Shown piece by piece: positions 33,340 through 42,961 of a DNA stretch of 64,000 bases; the stretch's first letter is position 1; the number at the start of each line of letters is the position of its first letter. The notes below the pieces were generated by a model, which searched no databases, had not been told where the DNA came from, and saw nothing but the letters and a program-made list of their open reading frames with translations. The position numbers were made by a program, and so were the translations under genes. Source of the DNA: Linanthus parryae (Eukaryota; Streptophyta; Magnoliopsida; Ericales; Polemoniaceae); NCBI GenBank assembly GCA_023055425.1, contig JALGPY010000002.1, positions 49,065,321 to 49,129,320 of the forward strand. Direction: 5' to 3'.

Positions 33340-34520
33340 CATCCAAATGAGGCTTTTTTGGCCTGGAATAGTCATGGTGCTGGGAAAGCCTTGACAATTC
33401 GACAATTCAATAAGGTCTCCAGTGGTTCTGATCCAGATGTATGCTTATTTGGCGAAACGAAGAGGAAAGAAGGGTTTATGAAAAGAAAATACAGAAGCAG
33501 AAGATTCCCCAGTTGTTTTTGGGTGGATGCACTTGGCAAATCTGGTGGCTTAGGGGTCTTATGGAAGAATGGTATTAAGCTCAAACTTGTCAAATTTTGC
33601 AACTTCTTCATTCATGTTAATTTTGAATCTGATCAATGAGATGACTGGCAACTAATCTTTGTTTATCTATGCCCTGATGATAAAGTTAGATTATCCCAAT
33701 TCAATTTCATCTCAGATTATATTTCTAGCTGCTCGAAGAAAATTGCTATTTGGGGTGATTTCAATGATATTGTGCATCCAATTAAAAAGAATGGGGGTGC
33801 TCCAAGATCTCTTCTCTCTTGTCTCCCCCATCTTAATTTCTGTAAAAATAATAATCTAACATATCTTGGGTTTTCTGGTTACCCTTTCACATGGTGGAAT
33901 AGAAGAAGAAGTTCTTTTTGTACTGAGGAGATACTTGATAGATTGTTGCCTCTCCTGAATGGCTTAATCTTTGGGGAAATGCTAAAGTCTCTCACATTAC
34001 TTTTAATTGGTCAGCTCATAGTATGCTCATGATGGACAGAAATCAGTCTTATGATATTAAAGGCCCCTCTTTCTTCAACTTTGATTCCAGATGGTACAAA
34101 TTGCCTGAAATCAAAAATATTATTTATGAAGTTTCGAGCACATAAGTGGAAGGAAATGAAATGTTTAAAGTTAGCTCCAAGCTTAAACTTTCCAGACAAG
34201 AAACTAAAAAATGGAGCAGATTCAATGACAGAGGCCTAACAAGATCAATTAGGGAGTAAGAAGTGGTTGCAAAAAGAATTAGAGAAGAAGGGGAAAAGCC
34301 TGACATTTATGAATTATTCGGAGTTGAAGCTGCTCTTGAAGCTTTGTGGGAAGAAGAAGAATTACTGTGGAAAGAGAAAGCTAGAGTGAACTGGCATCAA
34401 GCTGGAGACATGAACTCAAAAAATTTCACTCAGTAGTTAAGCAGAAGAGAAGGAAGAATATGATCACAAGAATTACAAATGATAATGGGGTTTGGTGCAA
34501 TAGAAAAGAAGAGAGTCAAC
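33340..34520 (+). pseudogene. LINE endonuclease domain (APE-like), broken
   Basis: The frame shows the start of an L1 exonuclease-endonuclease-phosphatase domain (LAWNSHGAGKALTIRQFN), then a Glu-containing strand (CLFGETKR), GGLGVLWKNG, a stop at 33637, and in a second frame KKIAIWGDFNDI and GYPFTWWNRRR. These correspond to the metal- and DNA-contact blocks of the family. The linker to RT continues to 34520, where the Gypsy element is inserted, and resumes at 48559. Confidence 0.8.
34516..34520. repeat. target site duplication TCAAC, left copy
   Basis: TCAAC directly precedes the 5' LTR and recurs directly after the 3' LTR at 48554-48558. It marks the insertion point inside the LINE. Confidence 0.95.
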
Positions 34521-35146
34521 TGTAGATACTGCTTTATGACATGGCAGATCTAGGCCACGTGGCAACCATCCAGCACACCATATTGTGCTCCACACGCACA
34601 GGATCACCAGCCGAGCTGATCCATGTGGGGGCTGCGAGACAGAGCCCTCGCATACCACTGCACGGGACTTGTAGGGACTTTGTGGTCTGGAGGCTAGAGT
34701 AAGCCCTGTCGCGTGCGAGCCAAGCCCGCGCGCGACCTTTAGTAACTGTTTTGAGAGATTTATGGCACGAGCTCCATAAACCCGGTCAATCCGGTCAAAC
34801 CCGGTCAACCTCGTAACGGTTCCGGTACTCGCGCACCACGTGCTCTAACGGTTCCTATATACTCGGACGAACGTGCCGTTATGGTTAAGCTAATTAAGCC
34901 GCCATTAATGGGCGCATTAACCACACTACATCGGTCATGTTCTCCAGTATATATACATCGTTAACCTTTCCATACAAAGGAGGACACACTGCCATACGCG
35001 GAAGCTCTGCCAAACCTCTGTCTCTCTCTCAGACATTACTACTGACTTACTCTCTCCCTACACACACCCCTATTCTTCCTGTGCGATCCCTGATCCACTA
35101 CGTACGGTGTACACGGAGGTCTCCCTGCCGGAATCTCTTGTGCACA
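34521..35146 (+). repeat. Gypsy 5' LTR (626 bp)
   Basis: Starts TGTAGATACTGC, ends CTTGTGCACA. It contains triple CCGGTCAA motifs near 34790-34810 and a TATATATAC box at 34948-34956 that probably sets the start of the genomic RNA. Confidence 0.97.
34948..34956 (+). promoter_or_regulatory. TATA box of the Gypsy LTR
   Basis: TATATATAC lies about 190 bp before the LTR end, and the following region is CT-rich (TCTCTCTCTCAGAC near 35025), as expected around the R region. The identical box in the 3' LTR is at about 48355. The start site itself is not shown. Confidence 0.5.
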
Positions 35147-35149
35147 TTT

Positions 35150-35168
35150 TGGTGAACCCGACGTGAAC
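35150..35168 (+). other. putative primer binding site
   Basis: TGGTGAACCCGACGTGAAC starts three bases after the LTR, the position and TGG start expected for a tRNA primer site. I cannot assign the tRNA. Confidence 0.5.
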
Positions 35169-35186
35169 TTACCAGCAAAAGCAACC

Positions 35187-36168
35187 ATGTCTCAGGAGGA
35201 CGATGTCAGCAACCGATCTCCTTCCACCGAAACTCCCTCGGGAGACGAGGCTCGCCGTACTCCGACGACTCCCGGCGAGGCGCCAACTTTAGAGTCTTTG
35301 GACGCCACTGTCCAAAGTCAGGCAAAAGCTCTCAAGTCTCAATTCGCGCAGTTAGAGCGGATCTTGGCCGTTCTGGGCACTCTTGCGCCAAATCCTCCAC
35401 CTGCCGCCGCTATCCCTCAGGGAGGAGGAACCCCTACCGCTCCAGGATTGGGAGTGTCGGCCACGCCTCCCAACCCTCATCTGCAAACTCCACCGTCGGC
35501 CACGCAGCTGCCTTCGGTCCAAGGGTCAACAGCACAAATGCTACCCCCTGCTGCTCACGCCTCTCAGCCCCCGGCTTTGGCGTCCAACCCAGCTCTGCAG
35601 TACACTCTGCCTCCACCAGCGACAATCTGGGGAAACGCGGGCAGTCAATACACTCCCAATCGGGTGGATCCGCCTGGGCGTTCAGATCGGCAAAATCAAG
35701 TGCTCGGCGAAGTTCTATGTCATAGACGCGAACACCACATACCACATGATCATAGGTCGGGCCTGGATTCATCGCTTTGACGCGATCCCTTCGACGGCTC
35801 ACCAGGTGATGAAAGCTATCTGGAACGACAGGATTGTCGAGATACCGGCCTCAACTAACCCGTTCAACTTGGACGAAGCACATCTCAGCGAGGCGGTGTG
35901 GTTCACCGAGATGGCGGACGAGCAAACACCCGGACCATTCAACTCTACTCCCTTACCTCTCTGGGAGGACATCAAGGACCAGTCACCTGCAGGCGTGATG
36001 GTGACAAGGGGAGACACCAAGGAAACGCCGCCTACTCACGAAGAGGCGCCGCGCATCGCATATCACCGCAAGAGTGTGTACACTCTGAAGAGGATCGCAA
36101 AGCATGACCCCGAGGGCAAGGAGATAGAGAGCTTCTACGCCAACGGGAAGAAATGCTATCGCATATGA
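35187..36168 (+). pseudogene. Gypsy gag-protease with large internal deletion
   Basis: The gag start is at ATG 35187 (MSQEDDVSNRS; the upstream frame opens only with GTG) and encodes an acidic, then Pro/Ala/Gln-rich N-terminus. Near 35660-35700 it runs, in a different frame, into the C-terminal part of a retroviral-type aspartic protease: KFYVIDANTTYHMIIGRAWI followed by HRFDAIPSTAHQ. The capsid, zinc-knuckle nucleocapsid and the protease active-site DTG/DSG are absent. The protease frame ends at TGA 36166-36168. Gag and protease cannot be functional, so this copy would need proteins from another copy to move. Confidence 0.8.
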
Positions 36169-37863
36169 AGGTGCGCGGGGACGTCCTCACACGGGCATGG
36201 GGATGTCCCTGGGCAAATCAATCAAATCGAGCAAGTTGCGCTGACAGAAGAGCCAACACAGGGTACTCCAGAGGAGAAACTCAAAGAAGCGCCCGAATGC
36301 ATGGAAGACAGGCCAAGACCACAAAAGCAAGAGCTTAAGGAAGTGTTCCTCAGCCCGAACGAGGAAAAGAAAAGGCCAGTCTTCCTGAGTGCGGACCTCA
36401 CAAGCGAAGAGGAACAAGGACTGCTGCAGCTCCTAACCGAATACAAGGACGTGTTCGCATGGGAATATGACGAGATGCCGGGTCTGGATACGAGCATCAC
36501 CATGCACCGTTTAGACATCATCCCAGGGTCTAAACCGGTCAAGCAAAGCACCAGAAGTTTCAGGCCAGAACTCAACGTGAAGATCAAACAGGAGATTGTC
36601 AAACTCCTAGACGCCAAGTTCATAGAGCCAAATCACCATCCCACATGGTTGGCCAACATCGTGCCAGTGGTGAAGAAGAACGGACAGCTCCGCATCTGCG
36701 TGGACTTCCGAGATCTCAATCGCTTCTGTCCTAAGGACGATTTCCCACTGCCTAATATCGACTTGCTCATTGATTCAACGGCAGGCCATCGCATGTTCAG
36801 TTTCATGGACGGCTTCAGCGGGTACAATCAAATCAAGATGGATCCCGAAGATGCAAGGAAAACTGCATTCATCACTCCCGTGGGGGTATTCAACTATACG
36901 GTAATGCCATTCGGTCTTAAGAACGCAGGCGCAACCTATCAACGGGCCATGATGGCTCTATTCCACGACATGATGCACAAAGAAGTGGAATTCTATGTGG
37001 ATGACTTGGTAGTCAAATCCAAGCATGAAGCAGATCACCTTGCAGACCTGCGAAAGGTGTTCAACAGATGCAGGAGCTTTCAACTGAAAATGAACCCCAT
37101 GAAATGCGCATTTGGCGTGACTTCGGGGAAGTTTTTGGGATGTGTAGTCCATCGCCAAGGGATCGAGCCTGACCCTGCGAAAGTGTCAGCCATCACCAGC
37201 ATGACGCCACCTCACGACCAAAGTACCTTGAAAACATTCTTGGGAAAATTGTCATATCTGCGGAGATTCATCCCAGCAATCGCCGAAATCACATGCTGCT
37301 TCAGCACTCTTCTCAAGAAGGACGCCGCGTACAACTGGGCTCCTGATCACGAAGCCGCATTCGAAAAGCTAAAGGAGCTACTCACATCCCCAAAGATAAT
37401 GATCGCGCCTCAACTGGGATCGCCGCTTCTGCTATACCTTACATCGACAAGGAAATCTATAGGAGCACTCTTGGCTCAGATCTATGAAGGACAAGAGAGG
37501 CCTATCTATTACATCTCTCGCATTGTGCAGCCTGCTGAATCAAGGTACACGGACATCGAACGTCATTGCCTTGCTTTATTCTTCGTAATAGAGAAGTTGA
37601 GACACTATTTTGCATCGCACAAAGTAGTGGTGGTCACCAAAAGCGACCCCATAAGATACCTGCTAACTCACACTACTCCGGGCGGAAGATTGGCGAAATG
37701 GTACATGACCATCTCTCAATACGATATCACATGCGTGAAACCAAGAGCGATCAAGTCGCAGGCGGTAGCAGATCTGTTGGCACAGTTTCCCGACAACAGT
37801 CACGAACCTGTGATCGAGGAAGAGCTCGAAGGCCCTGAAATCTACGCGATCGACGTGCCCCTA
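36169..37863 (+). pseudogene. Gypsy reverse transcriptase and first RNase H
   Basis: Open in the same frame as the protease after its single TGA. Numbering from ATG 36301: RT spans about 75-300 with KKNGQLRICVDFRDLN, FMDGFSGYNQI (catalytic Asp170), TVMPFGLKNAGATYQRAM and the YVDD box at 232-235. The connected Ty3-type RNase H follows (about 390-500) but lacks the usual first Asp, reading LYLTSTRKSIGALLA, as expected for lineages in which a second RNase H has taken over. The RT core is intact. The frame slips by one base near 37855-37866, before the second RNase H. Confidence 0.85.
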
Positions 37864-37864
37864 T

Positions 37865-39907
37865 TGGAACCTCCACTTCGACGGTTCGTCAACCAGAAAA
37901 GGCGGAGGCATTGGGATAGTCTTGACAAAGCCGGACGGGGAAGTCATACAGATGTCCGCAAAACTCAACTTCGCAGTCACGAACAACGAGGCGGAATACG
38001 AGGCTCTGATCGCGGGGCTCCGTGCGGCGAAAGCTTTGGAAGTGAGCAACTTAACAGTCATGGGAGATTCCAAGCTGATTGTTAAGCAGGCCTCGGGCGA
38101 ATATGGTTTAAAGGAGATCAACCTCCTGCCATACCGCACCCTAGTGCAAAAGCTGATGCAGCAATTCTGCGACGTGAAATACGAGCACAAACCCCGAGCG
38201 GACAACAGGCATGCAGACGCCTTAGCAACTCTGGGATCTAAGGTCAGCATAGACAAATGCCCCGCAAGGATTTCCATCGAAGTGCGAACATCGTCGGCAT
38301 TAACAGAAGATGCGTGCGACGATGAACACATGGATGACGAAGACTGGCGAAAAGCAATCTTGCAAGCTATTGCGAAAGGTACCAGCAGCGAAAACTGGGT
38401 ACTCACGAAAGGATACTGCATCCACGACAACACCCTTTACTACAAGGGTCCTGGAGGAATACTCATGCGATGTGTCTCCGAGCAAGAGGGACAACAGCTG
38501 TTAGAAAAGATTCACCAACACGCTTGCGGAGAAAGCGAGGTGTCAATCTACAGGAGAGCTCAGAGATATGGCATTCATTGGCCAGGCATGTCAACAGCTG
38601 CAGCCCTGATACAAGGGAAGTGCGAAAGTTGCGCACTAATCAAAGACTCTCTACTCGTCGCTCTAACCGATGACGACGCAGATTGGAGGAAGCCATTGTT
38701 TGAATTCCTCACCAAGGGCACCGTACCAGAATCGAGAAAAGAAGCTGACAAATTGAAAAGGAAAGCGTCTCGATATGTGGTTCAGGAAAACCTGCTCTGG
38801 CGAAGAGGTCACGAGGGCAACTTGCTGCGATGCCTAGACGGCAGGGAAGCACAAGAAGTCATGGACCTTTCCCATCAGGTGGAACACCAGGGAGGTGCGA
38901 AATTATGCAGACAACTCCTCTCAATCGGATACTTCTGGCCCACGATGGAAGTCGATTGCCGCACCAAGGTGCGACGCTGCCAAGAATGCCAATTCAAAGG
39001 GAACCTAGTGCACGCTCCCGCCGTGGATCTACATGCATTAGGAACGCCATGGCCATTCCACACATGGGCTTTGGACTTCATCGGCCCCATCCGACCAACG
39101 TCACATGGGAACCATTTCATTCTCACCGCAACCGAGCTGTTCACCAAATGGGTGGAAGCAATACCACTGAAGACGGCAAACGCGCTGGCTGTGGTTAACT
39201 TCATCCAGGAAAACATCGTATGCAGGTTCGGAATCCCAAATACTATTCTTTCAGATAACGGTACTCCTTTTGTTAATCGTCAGGTAGCTACGAAACTCGC
39301 GGAGTACAATATCAGGCAAATATGCTCCACCCCCTATTATCCAAAGGGAAATGGACAAGCCGAAGCGACTAACAAAACGCTGTTGCGAATTCTGAGCAAG
39401 ATGGTCGCAGATGACCACAAGAAGTGGGCCGACTCCCTTAACATAGCTCTGTGGGCCTACAGAACTTCTCCAAGGACACCTACAGGGGCCTCGCCATTTC
39501 TACTATGTTATGGGGCCGAAGCTGTAGTACCTGCGGAGGTCAGAGTCAATTCGGCAAGGCTGGCCTTCCATGCACTCTATGAAAATCAACGCGATCATGA
39601 TTTAGTCTTGCTGGAAGAAAAGCGAGAACAAGCCAAAAGGACTAACAAGCGGTACCAAGAGAGAATCGCTCGCGCCTATAACAAGACAGTCCAGCGACGG
39701 GATTTCGCAGTTGGCGACCTGGTCTTGCGCGCATCTGATCACTGCATGCGAGAAGCAACTCACCCAAAGTTCGCAGCTAATTGGGAAGGACCCTTCGAAG
39801 TCACAGAAGTCTTCGATAGCGGCTACTGCAGCATACGAAGGTTGCACGGCACAACCTCAACTCCAAGCTCAGTCAACATGCGCTGGATCAAGAAGTACTA
39901 TCCTTGA
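37865..39907 (+). CDS. Gypsy second (archaeal-type) RNase H and integrase
   Basis: Open from 37865 to TGA 39905-39907; it begins inside the domain because of the upstream frameshift. RNase H shows LHFDGSS, NNEAEYEALIAGL, MGDSKLIV and ADNRHADALA, supplying the four acidic residues. Integrase follows (numbering from 37922): zinc-binding HQVEH...CQEC, core with Asp385 (ALDFIGP), Asp445 (SDNGTPF) and Glu481 (GQAEATN), and a C-terminal GPFEV block; no chromodomain. A second, degenerate copy of the zinc-binding module precedes the first (residues 141-237). Integrase motifs are all present, so this domain could be active if translated. Confidence 0.9.
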   Translation, partial: WNLHFDGSSTRKGGGIGIVLTKPDGEVIQMSAKLNFAVTNNEAEYEALIAGLRAAKALEVSNLTVMGDSKLIVKQASGEYGLKEINLLPYRTLVQKLMQQFCDVKYEHKPRADNRHADALATLGSKVSIDKCPARISIEVRTSSALTEDACDDEHMDDEDWRKAILQAIAKGTSSENWVLTKGYCIHDNTLYYKGPGGILMRCVSEQEGQQLLEKIHQHACGESEVSIYRRAQRYGIHWPGMSTAAALIQGKCESCALIKDSLLVALTDDDADWRKPLFEFLTKGTVPESRKEADKLKRKASRYVVQENLLWRRGHEGNLLRCLDGREAQEVMDLSHQVEHQGGAKLCRQLLSIGYFWPTMEVDCRTKVRRCQECQFKGNLVHAPAVDLHALGTPWPFHTWALDFIGPIRPTSHGNHFILTATELFTKWVEAIPLKTANALAVVNFIQENIVCRFGIPNTILSDNGTPFVNRQVATKLAEYNIRQICSTPYYPKGNGQAEATNKTLLRILSKMVADDHKKWADSLNIALWAYRTSPRTPTGASPFLLCYGAEAVVPAEVRVNSARLAFHALYENQRDHDLVLLEEKREQAKRTNKRYQERIARAYNKTVQRRDFAVGDLVLRASDHCMREATHPKFAANWEGPFEVTEVFDSGYCSIRRLHGTTSTPSSVNMRWIKKYYP

Positions 39908-40089
39908 CTTCTCTTATTTCATACGTTTTATGATAACGTTGCTTAATGTCTCATGTGGCTGTGATTAACGCAATCTCCTCTCCCATATGAGAGGACTGTA
40001 ATCCTATCTCTCACATATGAGAATGTCATAATAAAAGAATTCTCCCAAATGAGAAGTTCATATTTCTAGCTGTTTATATCGCTCTATTT

Positions 40090-41490
40090 AATTTGTTATT
40101 ACTGTTAACAATGATTTATTTGCTGCAATAGCAGCAAATATAAACGCGATCTTAATTGATCATCAAAGCCTATCTCATACGATAGCAAACGCGATCTCGA
40201 TTGATCATCTAAAGCCTGTCTTTTACGATAGCAGCCAAACGCAAACGCGATCTTAATTGATCATCAAAGCCTATCTCATACGATAGCAAACGCGATCTTA
40301 ACTGATCATCAAAGCCTATCTCTTACGATGGCAGCAAACACAAACGCGATCTTAATTGATCATCAAAGCCTATCTCATACGATAGCAAACGCGATCTCAA
40401 TCGATCATCTAAAGCCTGTCTTTTACGATAGCAGCCAAACGCAAACGCGATCTTAATTGATCATCAAAGCCTATCTCATACGATAGCAAACGCGATCTTA
40501 ACTGATCATCAAAGCCTATCTCTTACGATGGCAGCAAACACAAACGCGATCTTAATTGATCATCAAAGCCTATCTCATACGATAGCAAACGCGATCTCAA
40601 TCGATCATCTAAAGCCTATCTTTCACGATAGCAGCCAAACGCAAACGCGATCTTAATTGATCATCAAAGCCTATCTCTTACGATAGCAAACGCGATCTTA
40701 ATTGATCATCTAAAGCCCATCCCTTACGATGGCAGCCAATGCAAATGCGATCTTAAGTGATCATCCAAAGCCTATCTCTTACGATAGCAGTCAACATAAA
40801 CGTGATCTTAATTGATCATCTAAAAGCCCATCTCTTACGATGGCAGCCAATGCAAATGCGATCTTAAGTGATCATCCAAAGCCTATCTCTTACGATAGCA
40901 GTCAACATAAACGTGATCTTAATTGATCATCTAAAAGCCCATCTCTTACGATGGCAACCAATGCAAATGCGATCTTAAATGATCATCCAAAGCCTATCTC
41001 TCACGATAGCAGTCAACATAAACGCGATCTTAATTGATCATCTAAAGCCCATCCCTTATGATGGCAGCCGATGCAAATGCGATCTTAAGTGATCATCCAA
41101 AGCCTATCTCCTACGATAGCGGCAAAAATACAAAAACGATCTCAATCGATCATCAAAATCCTATCCCTCACGATAGCGGTTTACACAAATGCGATCTTAT
41201 ATGATCTTCTCAAGCCTATCTGTTACGGTAGCAATTTATACGCAAAGTGATTTTAGTTGATCACCCAAGTCCGTATGTTACGATGGTAACGTAACTGCAG
41301 AACCATCTTGCTAGACCTTCTAAAGGTCTATCTGCTGCGATAGCAATTCATGCGAGAAATTATCTCAAGCAATCTTCTAATAAAGCCTATCTTCTATGAT
41401 AGCAATTCGCACCGCTCAATGATCTCAATTGATCTGTTAAAAAAAAAAACTATCTGTTATGATAGCAAAGTTGTGAACGTGATCTCATAC
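40090..41490 (+). repeat. GATC-rich tandem array in the Gypsy element
   Basis: A basic unit of about 45-55 bp, GCGATCTTAATTGATCATC plus AAAGCCTATCTC(A/T)TACGATAGC, is repeated more than 20 times. Left part (40140-40700): a higher-order unit of about 200 bp. Middle (40700-41100): a second form of about 110 bp marked AGCCAATGCAAATGCGATC. Right part (41100-41490): single diverged units. Tandem repeats between integrase and the 3' LTR are a known trait of Tat-lineage elements. No ORF is present. Confidence 0.9.
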
Positions 41491-41559
41491 GATTTACAAC
41501 GACCACCTGCAAGCCCATTCGTCAAGATGGCACAGCTGCGAAATTACGATCTCGAATGA

Positions 41560-42961
41560 TCTAGCGAAACATCTGCGCATTGACGTCGCATATGTGAAAT
41601 CATTACATAGCATTATGCAAGGCGAAACAAGCCGAAACGCATGCGAAATTGTATTTTGTTGCAAAGAGAGCAAATAGTACAAAGGCTATTTATCATTATG
41701 AGTCAAATGACTTACAATTTATCTATCTAGATAGCAGCTTACAAGCGAAAAGCTCGCATCTAACTACACAGCCAACGTGGCTTACAATACATTCGAAAAA
41801 TGGCTGATAAGCCAGAAATGCGCCAAGGGAACTCTCGATTAAGAAAAGAGAGAATCCACCGGTCCTGACACCGGCAGCACAGTACGCAGATCTGCGGCCA
41901 AAGATCTGTAGCAAGTAGGATGCATCTGCGAAGAGATTAACTCGCCATTCGCTACATCCCTAGCAGCAAGATCTGGGTGAATCCACGTCTAAAGATCTTA
42001 GGATCTGACGAGACCCCTGTCTGACCAAGATAGGCGCCGGAGGAGCTTCCTGTGCCGACAGAGGATACTCTGCACAACAGGCGAAGCAGTCATTCCTCTG
42101 GTGATGGATTCCTTGTCATGTTGGACAAGGGCATTGACAAGCACCCCGACCTCACAAATGTGAGGGCAACGGATTCTTCCCCGGAGATGCTGGAGGAGAA
42201 TTCCGCCGTTCATTACGAGACGGTAGCACGGTCACTTCGGCGCTGCACCTCACCACGAGGCGGCCGGAAACATGACCTGCACACATAATACACGAAGAAA
42301 TTTCTTCGAATACACATGAGGTATTATCTGCATCCTCTTTATGATGGTTATAAACAGCCATAAGCCTCATAAAGTGGATCTTGGAAACTATTTCTATAGC
42401 ACAAAGCGCAAACTCAGGATTCAAAACTCCTAGTTGCCATGAATCAACGAAAAACAAGCGTTGAAGCCAGCAGTCGTAAGGACTCACGGCAAAGCACATG
42501 TTTGGGATGAAGAACCCAAATGGCAAAGACAGGGTTTATATAGACCTTGTGGAGACTCTTCGGTTGCCTAAGATGAATCAGCAAAATTCAAAAAAGAGGG
42601 TAAGTTCAATCACTTACGCCTTGAAAAGCGGTAACAATCAATTACCCTACTAAAGGCTACGACGATTCAGTTGCGTATCCTAATAAATGACGGATAGTCA
42701 TGATTCGGATGGACTTCCCAACGGAAGCGTGCTTATCTGCCGAGAAATTAGCGCGAAAATCAAGCAGAAAATCAATTGCTGATGTCATAATTGGATATGC
42801 ACAGAAATGTCCAATCAAATCCCGAAAAGGGCAAAACGGGCAAACTCATTGTTTGTTGTTAAAAAAAAGGGGGAGAAACCCTAGCAATATTACATTAATG
42901 TTTCAAAACATTACATTAATGTCTCAGCCATTTTCCTGTTTTCTTTTCAAAATTCGAAAAG
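41560..42961. other. no gene; likely 3' region of the antisense gene
   Basis: Between the array and the stop codon of the antisense gene. The short frames resemble nothing I know. On the minus strand this would be the 3' untranslated region and end of the antisense transcript. Confidence 0.4.

Noticed and set aside
34473..34808. 111-codon minus-strand ORF repeated at 47799-48215
   Set aside because: It lies in the non-coding LTR and is repeated only because the LTR is; no family resemblance.
40090..41490. CRISPR-like look of the regular repeats
   Set aside because: Units are contiguous diverged tandem repeats without unique spacers, in a plant retrotransposon; this is an element-borne tandem array.
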